DNA of 64,000 nucleotides from the NCBI GenBank assembly GCA_024516155.1, contig JAJJXM010000010.1, forward strand, positions 620,001-684,000, given 5' to 3'. A program made the translations under genes and the position numbers. Below the pieces are notes generated by a model. That model made no database searches, was not told the origin of the DNA, and was given only the letters and a program-made list of their open reading frames with translations. Positions 24,001-37,314 of this stretch are shown here, one piece after another; position 1 is the stretch's first letter; each line of letters starts with the position of its first letter. The DNA is from Pyronema omphalodes. Taxonomy: Eukaryota > Ascomycota > Pezizomycetes > Pezizales > Pyronemataceae.

Positions 24001-27000
24001 GAATTGACTACCTGAGTCAATTAAAACAACCTCATATAACAAAGGATGAAAATATCAACCTCCTACGCCGGGCCGACGTACTTTAACGGTGGGGTCTGTT
24101 GTGTGTAACGGCCAACATAGAAAGTTGACTTCTAAATCCTTCCGGAAAGGAACCACTACATACCCTCCCAGCCTTCCCAGTAACAGGCTAACACCACGGC
24201 CCGAGAACTTATGCTAAACCGTACCGTTGCGTACGGCAATTACAGAACGGCCCAGGTTCATCGGAAGTAGGAGTACTATCAGCCCTATGAGAAGACTGTC
24301 GCATCAATTTTTAAAGAGCGAATACGATATCTCATGGAATGTCCGGGCAAGCCCGGCTGAACACTGCCTACCAAAACCAGGCATCATACCATGATCTTCA
24401 GGAAAACGCAAAGCATGTTGCATGCCTTTGCTACTCATCTCGTTGCATCTGTAGCGTAGGACGAGAATATTCTGCGCGCCTTACCCTATACTCGGCCGGT
24501 GGGTGGCGGACCGGTTTCCTTGGGTTGTAGATGTGTGCATGTATGTAGATCCGATCAGAGGAGATTTGAGATTATGTTCTAGGAAGTGACTAGGTAGTCT
24601 AGCCTGGAAATCCAGTCTCCTCATGAAGTTCAAGAAATTTGAACAAATTAGACTCTAAGTTACTCACACTTTTCCCAGACTTCGTTGAGTCCTCACTGAG
24701 TCTTCATCATGATTTCGCTGGGTCTTTGATAAGTCTTCTCTATCCCGTGATTCATTACACAACGAATACTTCAAATTCCGTTGCCATGGTTGACTTCGCC
24801 GCATAAACTTACATGGATGTAAGAAGTTTGTTTTTATGGCCCGGAAGCAACGACATGGTATTCTACTGGCAGTATGAGCTTCTGACTTGCCGTCTTTGAT
24901 TTCCATGTGCTTCAAGACTAAGGTTGGAGTATGGTATGTACAGTACAGAGTACATGAGAAATTAAAGCAAGTAAGTGGCATGAGCAGTGAGTACCACAAA
25001 TAATATACCGAAGGTTGGGAGGAACCCTGAAAGCCATTTTCCTATGACGACGTTTGCAGAAGTTCATTCGGCTATTTTACCAATGATTCCTGATGGTTCC
25101 CGCCGTGAGACATAGGCTGGAAAAAAACAACCAATCTCGTCATCCGGAAGAAGTTTTAAGCGAAGGCTGAGAGTTCTTGGGCGTTGCCATCAACGCTATC
25201 GAGTAACCGGCCATATGCGAGATTCTGTGAGATATGGTTTGGTCGTCCGGCTGGGCCCAGTGGGACAGGATTGTAGGAAGCAAGGAGGCTATCACTGCTG
25301 TATGGATGCGGATGATCACGGGATTTAGGTAATTGGAAAACATACTACAAAGCGGCCTATTATTGTGAATAAGCACAGTAGGAATGGAATCCGATATGGT
25401 CAAGTGGCAAATGGGTAGGTACTTCTTCCCGAACTTGGAACTCATTAGGGTTCCAATTTTAGGGTTCATAGTTTGAACATAGATCGATGCCTGTGATAGA
25501 AGGCATGATATTGGAATTGAAAAGGAATTACGTTACCAATACCATTACAAATCGGGTATTACAATATTAATAGCGCCAAAGTTTGATCCTACCACTTCCG
25601 GTTGCGGATAACTCGCTTGTAGTGATGCCCTATTGCACGTGTCTCTAACATGAGCCGCCAATCGCGGAACCCACTTTGCAGCGGCATCCATGGATTAGGG
25701 CTGAAGAACCGTTCGCGATTTTGAAACAACACCTGTCTCTAGACAACCTGATGTCTTCCGATAGGCTGTAATTCAAGCCAGATAACAAACATTGTTTCTA
25801 ATTTGTTTCTGATATTTTTCTTGAGCTAAAATGGTTCGTTTCTATGCATTTCTCGGTGAGCATCCAGACGTCAGCGCGTATCACATTTGGGCGCATCCTC
25901 TAACCGACTGACCTGTTGGCAGTCGTAACAATTGACACGCACATGCAATGCATGCCCTCAACTCCTCCCCTCTAATCCTCTTTTTCCCTCCCCGATATCA
26001 ACCGATTCGTCATTCTCGGCATTCCAAGCAATAGCCACTGCGGCCTACTTATTCGATTCAACACCGTTTGATGGCGCTATTCGGTGCATCTTTGTGCCGC
26101 CGAGAGCTCAGAAGCCATGCCGTTAATACGACTGAAGCTCTCGAAAGCAAATATCCTTCTTGGCCCAGTCATTATATCCGCTTATTATCAGAAAAAATCA
26201 CCTGTGATTCACGGTTACACCCGCTGATATTATCGTTTCTATTGCGTTAACAATGTTCATACGATAATCAACGATAGAGACCCTTCAAACAGATAGCATG
26301 TACAACACCATAGTAAGATCGACCACGTCTGGCGTCTTGAGCGGGGATGAGATGTATGCGCCACGTGGATACAACCAACGATTGGCTCATTGAAATTTTA
26401 CTATGGCCATATCAGCCTGTCGAATGGATTGATTCAAGACCACGACTGCTATGCTGGCGTATCCTCCGCGCGCACGTACCTGCGCCTTCAAGGAACAATT
26501 AGGGCTATCATAATGAAGCATGAGCTGCCCCGCGAAACCAATTCATATTCAAAACCAAGACAATTTCATGGAAGTACAAGACGGATAGCCGTATTCCCCC
26601 ACCCCTAGGAATATATGAACTGGGATTAACGTTCAACTCTCTTGAATGCAGCCTTCCATGGCTCCCAGGGGGGACCGCTTCATACTGTTTCAACCCACAA
26701 AGTTTACGCATGCTCCTGCACTAAATCAAAGGAAGTACAACGGTCGACAAATTCATATCTGCTTCGGTTCTCTCGGAACTTATGCACTTGGACATGGAAA
26801 CGTGGGAGAACCTCTAACCCGAGCTTAAGTTCCTTTATCATACTGACCAGTGGATACCTTACAGACCACAATTTGTGCAGCCACCGTTGGAACCTAAGCT
26901 TGGGTTCTGTTGTCACCTCGGCCGTGCATTGCCACCGGAAAGTTTGGACTGTTGTCAACCATACACGCATATCGAACGGGCTACTCATACGCATTGGTTT

Positions 27001-27616
27001 TGCTACCGATTGGAATTATAAAACCAGCCTAGACTCACGCTCTTTCCCCGTCAACTCCCGTCAACTCCTGTCAAATTATTGTTGGACTCTACTGTGATAC
27101 TCTTCTAGGGCATTCAGCTGTGAGTAGCTTTCGCTTGAAATTTTATTTTTGCTGACACTTGGCGACAGATTAGAGTGATAAGGAGACAGTCTCCTCAACG
27201 CCCAAACGGAGATTCTCTTCAAGTTCATTCAATTGAAATTGTGTCTCTGAAATAAAGAGTACCAATTCTCATAGTTGTGGCCTAAGAAGGATCACAGAGC
27301 GGGGGTCATTCAGTGTTCTGATATTTGTTGTCACACCAAATTTTGACGGGAACCAATTTGGGCCTCTTTTCTCAGCATCTTACTATCTTGGTCAAAGCGA
27401 CTTAATTGGGGTCACAAAGTGGTGGGTACAGTGAACCGTGTGATACGCATACGCATACGTCTGCTCTGGGGACATAGGCGCCCGGATTTCAGCCACCTGC
27501 ACTTCGTCTATGCTGTAACACTTCTATACCCCAACAGGTCAGGATCTGCCGCACCTACATATCATCGAGACACCCGCCGTATTTTTGCTTCGACAATTCA
27601 GCGCTGAGTGACAAAC
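18039..27616. other. 9.6-kb gene desert
   Basis: There is no gene I can support over 9.6 kb. The first 550 bp is the ADE4 promoter region, with a TCACGTGAT box at 18481-18489. Many short open frames exist (for example 19432-19623 minus, 22307-22822 minus, 24339-24530 plus), but none shows a known motif, a signal peptide with cysteine pattern, or believable splice sites. Strand composition is uneven: 20500-21110 is A-rich on the plus strand, and 22920-23600 is strongly purine-rich on the plus strand. No tRNA B-box or 5S-like sequence was seen. It is probably old, decayed repeat sequence; that is inference. Confidence 0.5.
18481..18489. promoter_or_regulatory. TCACGTGAT box upstream of ADE4
   Basis: A near-palindromic TCACGTGA lies about 440 bp before the ADE4 start codon. 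In fungi this matches the binding core of Cbf1-type bHLH factors, which take part in amino-acid and purine gene control. Function is inferred from the motif only. Confidence 0.3.
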
Positions 27617-29842
27617 ATGTTTTTTGACGTCCAACGGCTGTTCTTCATAATGATCGCAGCATGCATATCAACAGCATTTGCTTCTAACAATTACGAACAG
27701 TTATGGAAACGACAGACAGATCACTATTTATTCAAGGGCGAGCCTATTCCGGAAATCAATTGGACTTCGCCAGACACTTACAACTTTACTTGGGGATTAG
27801 CTGGAGTTGACAATTTCGAGAACCTGGAGTTCGGGTAAGCATTTTCGCACATTTGAGTTTTTCGGGCGAAACATTAATACTAATAATTTCTTTAGTCACA
27901 ATTTGATAACAACACTCGGGTCGATTGCAATGCTCATTCTTGTATACCGGATTTATCTGGCTCACCTGCACCACATTCGACTGATCGCCTCTGTGACATC
28001 ACCGGCCTCAGCCAATTATTTCGCACAGCCTCTCTCCTCAGTATTACGATTTCTGCAGAGGGATATTGTCATCGCACCATTATTTAAAACTCGATACAAC
28101 GAACCAATATACAGCGGAGCCGGTAAATTTTACTTAGGAGTTCTCCCTTCACGGCTTAATGCAATCTTTCTATTTGGATACATTCTCTCAAACATCATCT
28201 ACTGCACATACATGCTTCCCTGGGATGGAAAGGTTGGGCCAGATAATAAACTTCACGCACCAACAAAAGCATCTCTTATTGCCGAATTTCGCGGTAGAAC
28301 CGGAGTTATGGCAGTAGTAAACTTGGTGCCGCTATTCCTTTGCATGATGCGAAATAATTATATTGGCAAAATCACCGGGATTAGTTTCAGCACTTGGAAT
28401 TTGTATCATCGCTGGGCAGGTCGGATAGTGGTGATTGAGTCATTTTGCCATACAACCGCCTGGATGATCAACCAAGTCGACTACGATGGATGGGCCGGTA
28501 TTGGACTAGCGATTCAAGAGAAGCGGTTCCTGCAAATGGGTCTTTTGGTTGGTACCACCGTTTAACCGCCCTTGTGTGTCTTAACGATTTTGACTTTTGA
28601 TAGGGAGTCGTATCTTTGTTTTTGATATTGGTGACATCCGTGGCACCGTTGCGACATGCACACTATCAGGTATTTCTAGGTTTACACCAAGTGTGTATTG
28701 CCATGTTTTTGTCGGGAGCATGGTTTCATTGTTACATCGATCAACTGCCACATCAAATCTACGTCAACATAGCAATTGGACTTTGGATTGGGGAACGACT
28801 TCATCGGCTTTTCAACATCTTGCGAAAGAATAATATATTTGGAAAGAGCTGGAATGTTACAACCGCGGAGTTGCAGCTTACTTTATCCGGAGAGGATGCA
28901 GTACGGGTTTCCATCAGGATGCCGGGAGTGTGGAACTACAAGCCGGGACAACACGCCTACATCTATATGCCACGTTTATCGTGGACACAATCACACCCCT
29001 TCTCGATTGCATGGTCTACAACCACAATGGAGAGCATTCCCGTAGCCGAATCGACAATGGCAGTGGTCGATAGCGGGTCATCAGTGAAAGATGATTCACC
29101 ACGCTATTACGTTGAAGAACCTAGGACGACTATTCATTTTGTCATTCAACGACATGCGGGATTCACAAACCGATTGTTTTTACAGGCATCCGAAAATGCG
29201 AGACAGTACTTTTTAGACCCAGAAAGAGCGGAGCATAAACCACCGAGGTTCCTAGCGATGGTAGAAGGCCCGTACAGCAGCGAAAGTTATTCTTTCGACT
29301 CTTTCCCAACGGTATTGTTTGTTGCTGGAGGAGCTGGAATTACACACCCGCTCGGATTCATTCGTCATCTTCTAATTGCTAGTGCTGAGAATTTGGTTGC
29401 AACAAGGAGGATTAAGCTGGTATGGATTATTCGTGATAAGAATAATTGTGGGTGGATTAGTGATTGGTTGGAGGAGTTGTGGCATTTGGATGCGGACCGC
29501 GAGATTTTGGAGGTTGAGATATACGTTACAAGGCCGGATAAGATGAAGGATAGAAGGACACGGATGGGTGGAAGGAAGATAAAATGGATGGTCGGAAGAC
29601 CGCAGCATGAAGTCATCATCTCGGGAATGCTCACACCCCACAAGAAGCAAGGTCCCGCTGGTGCGCTTGCTGTTAATGGTATGTTTTTTTCCTCCCCACT
29701 CTTCTCGGATTTTAAACATCTACTGACATTTACTCTAGCTTGCGGGTCTGGAAGTGTCTGTGACGGTGTGAGGGCTGCTGTGAGGGAAAAGCTACACGAA
29801 GCTCGGATCGAATACTCTGAGGAGTCATTTTCATGGTCATAA
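27617..29842 (+). CDS. ferric reductase (FRE family), flavocytochrome b-type
   Basis: Four exons, 27617-27834, 27896-28547, 28604-29678 and 29739-29842, give 682 residues. The introns have donors GTAAGC, GTTGGT and GTATGT; the second, GTTGGT, is unusual but is the only choice that keeps frame. The start is the ATG at 27617; an in-frame GTG lies nine bases earlier. The order is: an N-terminal signal peptide (MFFDVQRLFFIMIAACISTAFA); a luminal segment; a membrane domain with haem-ligand histidines in YHRWAGRIVVIESFCHTTAW and in HQVCIAMFLSGAWFH; the FAD-binding motif SHPFSIAW; VEGPY; the NADPH-binding VAGGAGITHPLGFIRHL; and a C-terminal CGSGSVCDGVR. It would move electrons from NADPH across the plasma membrane to reduce ferric iron or copper. 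The gene stands alone, with no linked multicopper oxidase, permease or siderophore gene visible. Confidence 0.95.
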
Positions 29843-31269
29843 CGTTTGGTTATTTTCAACAGTAAATTATCGACGAGTTTTGTTGGGTTTGTTCATATTA
29901 ACGGCGTTTTTTGTATACATGATTTTTACGGCATTATGGGGAAGGCATTGATTTTGGTGTTCTTGGTTTATTTCTTTTGTCTCGGTTACATTTACCTTAT
30001 GTCCTGAATGTTTATAGCCTCTGATTTTCATTGTTGTATTTACCTGGCTAGATGCTTCTTCTTGATAATCAGACTTGATGATCAGTTATATGCTTATTCT
30101 TATTCACGACGTAATGTTTTACCAAGCCTGATATCTAGGTGCAGAATCGTGTAAACTTTTCGTGCACTTCTTACGACATGGTCTGTGCTGAGAAAACACG
30201 GGAAGAAAACACGGATGTTGTAGAGAGGAAAAGAACTTCCAGTTACTTTGTTTTTTTAGCTAAATTTGTGGGACTTGCAGGTGGTAACCGAATTCGAGCT
30301 ACAATTTTTCGATCTACAAGAAGCAAAAGCACATCCATAATCTGTAAAGTTTGCATAACCTAAAACCGCACTTTCTGATCATGTCCCACCGCTCACGGAA
30401 GACAACAACGGCGAATCGAGAGGATCAAAAGAATCAAGGATGGGCTATCCACAACCGCCCAGGGTGTTAGTGGATTTGCACTTTCTAAGAGCGGTTGAGA
30501 ATTACAATCATACCTCCCTCATCCGGTGTCATATCGAAAGATATTTTGTGGGGAAAGATGGGTAGCCGAAACTGAAGGACATATTTGGCCCCTGAAAACT
30601 TTCCCGCCGTTTCTTGAGACTTACCCATGGCCCTCTAGAATCGTGATCATGAGTGCAGTACTGGTTGACTCTCCCCACACAGCCAAGATTGAAGAATCCT
30701 TGGTCCTTGGTCCGAAACTCACAAACTGCATGTCTTACATTACAAAGTAGTTACTGATATACCCAGACCCTGGTGATATCGTGGATGAACTCCGGATGAC
30801 AACAGACGGCGTTTTTCGGAGTCTGATGGGATGGATGTCATCTACTGTCAGACATATTATGCGCGGCGCTATAGATTTAGCTAGCTATCTAGCTATTGTC
30901 AGAGTCATGGATCCAAAATTTCAATCATAGCCGTTTTGAAGGAGACGGTTTGATGATTATGATCCTCATTATTACGTTGCTAGATACATGTTACTACTGA
31001 TTCAGTGGGGTATGTTGAGATTCCATATACGTTGTTGATATCAAATATTAGCTCGTCGATCTCTATATTGAGACTTGAATGATAACATATATCCTTTGAT
31101 AATAACTGACAGGAACCCCGCCTTGTTTCAATCGGCTCGCGAAGTCGGGTACTGTACCTGGTACCCTATGTACCCGCATACATCGTACAAAAACGGCCCC
31201 AAAAAACCCTGCAACACAACAAAGAAGTATGTACATATGTACAGGTGTGTCCAATTTATCCACGTGGAA
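29843..31269. other. 3' flank of ferric reductase, no gene
   Basis: Nothing recognisable apart from the probable 3' untranslated region of the ferric reductase and a palindromic gtacatatgtac near 31230. Confidence 0.5.
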
Positions 31270-33030
31270 GGTTGGACCAATAGTCAGCGGCGGTATTGAA
31301 AATGGGGCAGAAATAAACTGGTTTAGTCATGTCTAGGCGGATACAACAGCCTGGTGTAGCCTTGAACGGGCTCACGGCGATGCATAAAGTGCGAGAACTT
31401 GCGTGGTAGCTGTAACATTAACCTCAGCCTTCCCTAGAAATTTCAAACTGAATATATTCTCTGATCATGTTGTGGCTGTACATATGTAGCCATCACACAT
31501 TTCACAGTGGGTTATTTTACAGGTTGCATTGGGCGCATTACCCCAGACTGACGTGAGGACGTATGACAAGTGCAATTGAAGATTATTCTTTAACAATGAA
31601 AGAATCCATATTTCTCATTTCCTGAAGGCTGAAATTGAGTTTGGGGAAACTTTATTTGAAATTCGTGCAGTAAGAGGCAACTTTAATTCGTCAAATGTAA
31701 TCAAAAGCAAATTCCGATTCCCCACAAAATTCAAAGTCCGACATCTCTTTAGTGCATGTCTAAGTCACGGCCGATTTTTCTGCCCTTAACGGTCCCGAAC
31801 TTTGAACTCGCTCTACATAAAGACTAACGTCCTGCAACTTTTCCGGAATTCGAAGGCATCAGTGAGAGTTCTTCTAGCCACACGTATATTAAAACGGGTA
31901 GTGCGTCGTAACTGATCGTCGTGATATTTTACAGTTTCCAGGAATTATACTTCAAGGCAGAAAGGTGTACGTATCGACGGTCCAAGCGCCTCTGGGAGGT
32001 CTCGCTTTGAGGCTTGATCCTTTCATGGAATCCCGTAATTCAAGCCAGACTTATCGGAGCTTCAAGCCAGTTGACAAGAAGAAAAAAAAAGTCAGCATCA
32101 AGCTGCGATATTCCTGCATATCATTAAGCCAGGTACACAACACTGCATCAAGAGGGTACAACGATATGTGTATAAACAGTCATGCATAAAGCCGCACATT
32201 TTTCCTTCCAGAACCAGTCAGCGCGGGATAAAACGTTTTGTGTCTCCCATCCGATACCCAAGTCCCACAACATAAATTAACGGGAATGTCAACCTTGCCG
32301 TCCTAATGTGGTACATATTTAACTATTTTTCTCCTGTATTTGCATAAATTCGGGAAAAAAAGGTTGCACAGCAATACCTAGTACTTTCATAGAATACATA
32401 TTCGACGAGTCCTGCATATACAAAGAAATAATCTAAGCAAGTAACCTACACTAGTGACTAGTCTCAATCTCTCGTCTACCCCCAGGACTGCAGCAAAATT
32501 TCCTACCCAGTTTCATCCCTTCAATTTCATAGCCACTCCTAAATGCATAATCCGTCTTATCAATAATAGACTTTATCATATATCTTACTGTGCAACACGG
32601 AAAAATTAAAGCTCCATACCAAGAGTTCTAGAAAAGCTTAAACAAGGTTCATGTGGTATCCGTAATATAAGCCGTTGGTTATTGAGGATACATATATAAT
32701 CTTTATCCATATACTGTACCTCCTAACCAATGGCTATGGGATATAGATGATGCATACACACCCTTTCAAAAAACATTACAAGGTTATCGACATTATCGAC
32801 ATCATCGATATTCCAGAACAAAGCCTTTTTTATGCACCCTCCCGGAGGCGGGATTTTATGGTGCACCTGTACGCCCATACACTCCTACGCTCGTACACTC
32901 CTACAGCCGTTAATTATGCATGCAATATATGAGGTATCAATATTCATAACTTAATGACCACTGATAATCTGCTTGCGGATTAAAAGTCGATTCATAAGAA
33001 TCGTGCATTTATTAGATGCATATCAGGTAT
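31270..33030. repeat. direct-repeat family, unit 1 (decayed)
   Basis: Shares a colinear series of anchors with unit 2 (33430-34890): ggtattgaaaatggggcag near 31293, the 13-mer gacgtgaggacgt near 31550, the cttccagaaccagtca region near 32205, cggaggcgggat near 32845 and cataagaatcgtgcat near 32990. Many of the differences between copies are transitions. It is non-coding. Boundaries are approximate. Confidence 0.7.
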
Positions 33031-33429
33031 CGAGATCTCATTGCGGCCCGTGGCTGGGATCAGGCTAAGGAGTAGGAATCTAGAAGATGTCGACAGATGA
33101 GATTATGCTGTTGTGGCTTTTCTGATGGGCGCCGATTACATGTGAATATGTTATGTATGTGGTGAAACATGGAAAAGCATTCTTGCATATCTTCAACACG
33201 TTGAACATTCGGAATAATATTCCGCATGAGCCTTGGGAGCCTCGGTCTGCGTATGATTCAATAAATCCATAACATTCGGAATAAACGGTCGCTAAACTTT
33301 AACCCCAGTAAGCTTTTTGACACAGTATCGAGAATTCTTGCAGCTGTGAATAAGCGGATATGGATACTCAATAATCGAAATTAAGAACATGTATATGCAC
33401 CATGACCACGTATGCAGCTATATCAATAT

Positions 33430-34890
33430 CCATCGATGGTATTGAAAATAGGGCAGAAACCAACTGGTTTAGTTATTTCTAGGCTGATGGCTTGATGCAC
33501 TCATGAGAATGCATTATGCATGCATGTAATGTGAAAGTTGACGTGGATAATTATAGTGTAGTGGCTGTTGGCCTCAGCCTTCTGTACATAGAATTTCTAA
33601 ACTGAATTGCCGATGGTAATTTTGTGACTGTATATAGCCACCACTACTTTTGATGTTAGGGGTATTTTATGGTTGTGGGTCCATGGTGTATTATGGTGGG
33701 CCCAAGACCGACGTGAGGACGTGTGACGAATATTGAAGGTTATCTTTACGATGATGCGAGAAGCGTATTTGCACTTGGCCAAAACTTTGGATGCGAAGAA
33801 AAAAAGTTTTTTGGATTTGTATAGCAAGAGAATACAAAATCCGTCGAACTAAATCAAAGAAAATTCTCTAGCAGAATGAAAATCCATCATTTATTTGATG
33901 CATATCAAAATCACGGTTAATTTTTCTGTCTTTAGTGTTTGAGATCCCCACACGCCAAGATCAAACCCGGTAGTCCATTACAAACCGGCAGCCGCAATAT
34001 TACTTTCCCAGTACCCAAAAGTTAAACTCCAAGGCGGTAAGGCGTACGTAACACTCGAAAGGCCATACCGGTCTGTATACCCACAATCATACACAACACC
34101 ATCATTTTTCCTTCCAGAACAAGTCACGAAAACTTAAAAGTCATTAAGGTTTTGTGTGTCCCATCCGATGCTTGAGCAAGAACAGATACAAATGCGACCC
34201 TATTACAGTTGTGGTGTAAATCCATAAAAAGCGGTTCAACAGTAATACCTATCACCTACCTACATGTGCCATACAACACACCCTCCTATACCCAGCAAAA
34301 TTCTTCATCCAGTTCTATCTATCCTTTCTATAGCTAGCCACTAGCCACTTATCACTTGTCACTTGGCACTCGTAGCAGATATTTTATGCTTATAATATAA
34401 CCTTATCGAAAATAAACTTTATATAACGTCCATACCTTCCATACCTGCAATACAGCCGTAAGACCCGTAAGATGCGTAACTTGTTCGTGTATCTGCTTGT
34501 GCAACTCGGAAAAACCTAATATTTTATTCCATTCCCTGATTCTAGAAATGCTTAAAGAAGGTTTATGTGTGGTAGACGTAGGCCGTTAGAATGGAAAAGG
34601 GTGTGGAATGGATGATACATAAACCTTTCGTTTGAAACAAAAAAAAGCATCGGGTTATCGACTTGACATAACCTACATTTTTTATGTATGTATGTACATA
34701 ACCTTCCGCAGGCGGGTTTGATGATACACCCGAACTTACTGTGCACATGTATACCTATAAGCCATACAACCGTTATCAATCCAACAAATAAGGCATCAAC
34801 ATCCACAACTCACAGCGCATCCATAATCTACCCCCAGCTTTCAAATCAATTAACAAGAATCCTGTATTTCCTAGCAACCCTAATACCCAT
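33430..34890. repeat. direct-repeat family, unit 2 (decayed)
   Basis: A second, diverged copy in the same orientation as unit 1. It matches ggtattgaaaatagggcag, gacgtgaggacgt (about 33710), ccttccagaacaagtca (about 34112) and aacaagaatcctgtat (about 34852). It is shorter than unit 1 through deletions. No open frame is preserved between copies. Boundaries are approximate. Confidence 0.7.
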
Positions 34891-35284
34891 TACTTTCATA
34901 AAATACATACATACATCACTATTCCACAAATCCCACAAATCCCGTATATATATATATACAAGAAATAATCCAAGCAATCCAAGCAACCTTCAACCTACAA
35001 CCCGCAACCTACATCAACAATCAATCTCAGTCCCTAATAGCCTATTCCAAGCACGCAGGTAACATTCCTTACCCAGTCTCAGCCTTTCTATAGCTACATA
35101 CCTACCTATTCAAATCTCATCTACAGACCACCTGGCACGAGTATCCTGATAATATTTCTAGCTGTACGATCGTCGATATGCTTTTCATATCTACCTACCA
35201 TATATACTTCTCATGCAGCAGCTATAAGATTTGGAGATTTTTCGTGTTTCTTCTCCCACAACGCCTAGAAATTATATTCCCTGG

Positions 35285-35392
35285 TTGCTCAGTTGCTCAG
35301 TTGCTCAGTTGCTCAGTTGCTCAGTTGCTCAGTTGCTCAGTTGCTCAGTTGCTCAGTTCCCCAGTTCCCCAGTTCCCCAGTTCCCCAGTTGC
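35285..35392 (+). repeat. 8-bp minisatellite ttgctcag then ttccccag
   Basis: About nine copies of ttgctcag followed by about four of ttccccag. At the same place unit 4 (39716-39750) has only one ttgctcag and three ttccccag, so the array expanded or contracted after duplication. Confidence 0.95.
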
Positions 35393-35690
35393 CCAAGATT
35401 CCAAGATTCCAAAAAATATCAAAGATCTCAAAGATCTTACAAGAAAAATAAGGCTCATAGTATATCCATAAGCCGTTAATCTTTCTACATAATCTTTCTA
35501 CATAATCGTTATACACATACACTGTAATTAGTAATAAACGCCTCTGAGCTATGTATGGATAATTCATGCACCTTTTTATTCCGCTGTACACTCCCACAAC
35601 TTAGAGGCGGGATGTCATAATACACCTATACTCTCACACCTATACTCTCACACCTATACTCCTACACCTATACTCCTACCCAAGATACCA

Positions 35691-35800
35691 ACATCTCCAA
35701 CATCTCCAACATCTCCAACATCTCCAACATCTCCAACATCTCCAACATCTCCAACATCTCCAACATCTCCAACATCTCCAACATCTCCAACATCCCAACA
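35691..35800 (+). repeat. 9-bp minisatellite catctccaa
   Basis: Roughly a dozen copies of catctccaa, then a short run of cttcccaa (35815-35852). Open frames across it on the minus strand are repeat artefacts. Confidence 0.95.
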
Positions 35801-36402
35801 TCTCCAACATCTCCACCTTCCCAACTTCCCAACTTCCCAACTTCCCAACTTCCCAGCCCTTCATAATCCACCCACAACCCAAAACTCAATCAACAAGAAT
35901 CGTGCACTCAGTAAGCACAATCACATCAGAATACTATAAGCAGATGTTTTAGTACGCACCTGAAATGGAATAGCGTCTGCAGAAAGTGATTTAGAGGTTT
36001 TTAGTCGCCTTTTCAGAATACTATAATATAAGCAGGTATATTTTAGTTATTTACCGGATACAGTATAGCGTGATTATTAAAAGCTGTGATGACGTAATTT
36101 CAGATTAATTTAAACGTGAACTCCTCTGGCTGTCGGGCGGCAATAAAAAAACTTCGGCAATACATGGCGGGATGGTAAAACCGGTAGCCGTGGCAACCGG
36201 AACAGATTCGATGGGAAACATATAAGACTGCTCTTCTGGCTGCCTGGCCACGGTTCCCATTCGCCTTTCCAATCCCAAACCACTTCGCACCTTTGATACA
36301 ATTCATGATGCAATTCAGCTGTTAATGGTTGGCCGGATTAAATACACCGACACCTGTGACCTTTGCCGCATGCTGCAGATACAGTCGACGAGACGCTAAC
36401 AG

Positions 36403-36621
36403 ATGAAGTTAAGCAACTGCGGTTTTATTGAGGAGAATCTTGACACACTGTGTGAGGAGATATATAAAGCGGATTTGAATGGGCTCAAGGCAGAAAAACA
36501 GTGGAAGGAAGCAGAGAACGTTTTGAAGCCTCCCAAGGAGAATTTTCCATTACTGAGACTGAGCTTCAGAAACATCACGAGGATATCAAAGAATGACTCG
36601 GAAAGAATGAGAACAGGCTGA
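36403..36621 (+). CDS. short open frame in left arm, unknown, probably a remnant
   Basis: 72 codons from an ATG, charged and helical (EEIYKADLNGLKAEKQWKEAE). The right arm carries a nearly identical copy on the opposite strand (38438-38220) with only a few amino-acid changes. The sequence upstream in the same frame is also mostly open, with a single stop between, so this may be a piece of a decayed longer gene. No family recognised. Confidence 0.25.
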   Translation: MKLSNCGFIEENLDTLCEEIYKADLNGLKAEKQWKEAENVLKPPKENFPLLRLSFRNITRISKNDSERMRTG

Positions 36622-36726
36622 GGAGCACTGATCAAATCTTAGAATGTGCATAAAGTCTTTCTGAATCAACATGAAAGTTGATGCTGCAAAATGCGAAAAA
36701 TAAAAAATAAAAAACAAACATGAAAC

Positions 36727-36782
36727 ACAGACACAGACACAGACACAGACACAGACACAGACACAGACACAGACACAGACAC
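36727..36782 (+). repeat. 6-bp microsatellite cagaca
   Basis: About nine copies of acagac in the left arm. The equivalent place in the right arm (38096-38110) has only one or two, so the array changed after the arms arose. Confidence 0.95.
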
Positions 36783-36957
36783 ATATGTACATGAATGGCG
36801 GAAGGATTGGCAAAGTGAGAAAGATAAACTGTGATGTAAAAGCTGAAGAAGAAATAATACGAGTGAAAAGACGGAGAGGGAGAAGGGCAGAAAAGGAGTA
36901 GAGACAATGTGGTAGCGTTGAAGACAGAGGCCAGGTGAGAAGTAGAAGAACAGTTCA

Positions 36958-37281
36958 GTGAGGAGAGAGGAGACAGGCGAGTTCAGAGAGGCCAGTGGAA
37001 AAAGAGCAAACAGGGCTCCAAATGTACAGACGAGAAGTAAAACCAGCATAAGGAATAAGGGTGACAACAGGCCCAAGATATCATGTACGCTCTGGGACGA
37101 TTCCCAGCGAAATCCTGGGGTAAAAGTTAGAGCCTCCGATATATATCACAACTGTACCATACGTCATAACAAGAGAGGATGTGGTCTGTTCCGGCCTACG
37201 GCCGGTCCATTGTGTTGCCTCTACAAATCGAACCGCTGGTACACAACTCCAACTGTTGATAAACTGGTTACTCGTGCCTAA
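36958..37281 (+). CDS. short open frame in left arm, unknown
   Basis: 107 codons; the first 71 or so are repeated almost exactly in the right arm (37920-37657 minus). Basic and polar (MRREETGEFREASGKRANRA), then DASDIY-type sequence with paired cysteines or histidines near the arm boundary (CTIRHN here, CTICHN in the other arm). In the right-arm copy the frame runs on past one stop into the spacer (37656-37417 minus), suggesting one longer ancestral gene crossing the arm boundary. No family recognised. Confidence 0.25.
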   Translation: MRREETGEFREASGKRANRAPNVQTRSKTSIRNKGDNRPKISCTLWDDSQRNPGVKVRASDIYHNCTIRHNKRGCGLFRPTAGPLCCLYKSNRWYTTPTVDKLVTRA

Positions 37282-37314
37282 AGATGGTGGCTGGCGCCAC
37301 CATCTTTAGGCACG
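37273..37314. repeat. perfect 19-bp hairpin with 4-nt loop
   Basis: Arms 37273-37291 and 37296-37314 are exact reverse complements (cgtgcctaaagatggtggc) around tggc. It lies in the unique spacer of the candidate fold-back element, where it could act as a stem-loop or as a nested insertion end. Confidence 0.97.

Larger units (their letters stand above)
34921..35920. repeat. direct-repeat family, unit 3 (well preserved)
   Basis: About 1 kb, nearly identical to unit 4 (39351-40316) outside its simple-repeat arrays. It starts at attccacaaatcccacaaat and ends at cactcagtaagcac. Internally it carries an 8-bp array (35285-35392) and a 9-bp array (35691-35800) that unit 4 lacks or has in another form. 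The 3' part aligns more loosely with the ends of units 1 and 2. It is non-coding. Confidence 0.9.

Noticed and set aside
35654..35889. Met-Leu-Glu or Asp-Val-Gly repeat proteins
   Set aside because: Artefact of the 9-bp catctccaa array in three frames.
23590..37240. tRNA-like B-box sequences (ggttcga near 23600, its complement near 37228)
   Set aside because: Neither continues into the invariant ..NTCC, and no matching A-box or acceptor stem is present.
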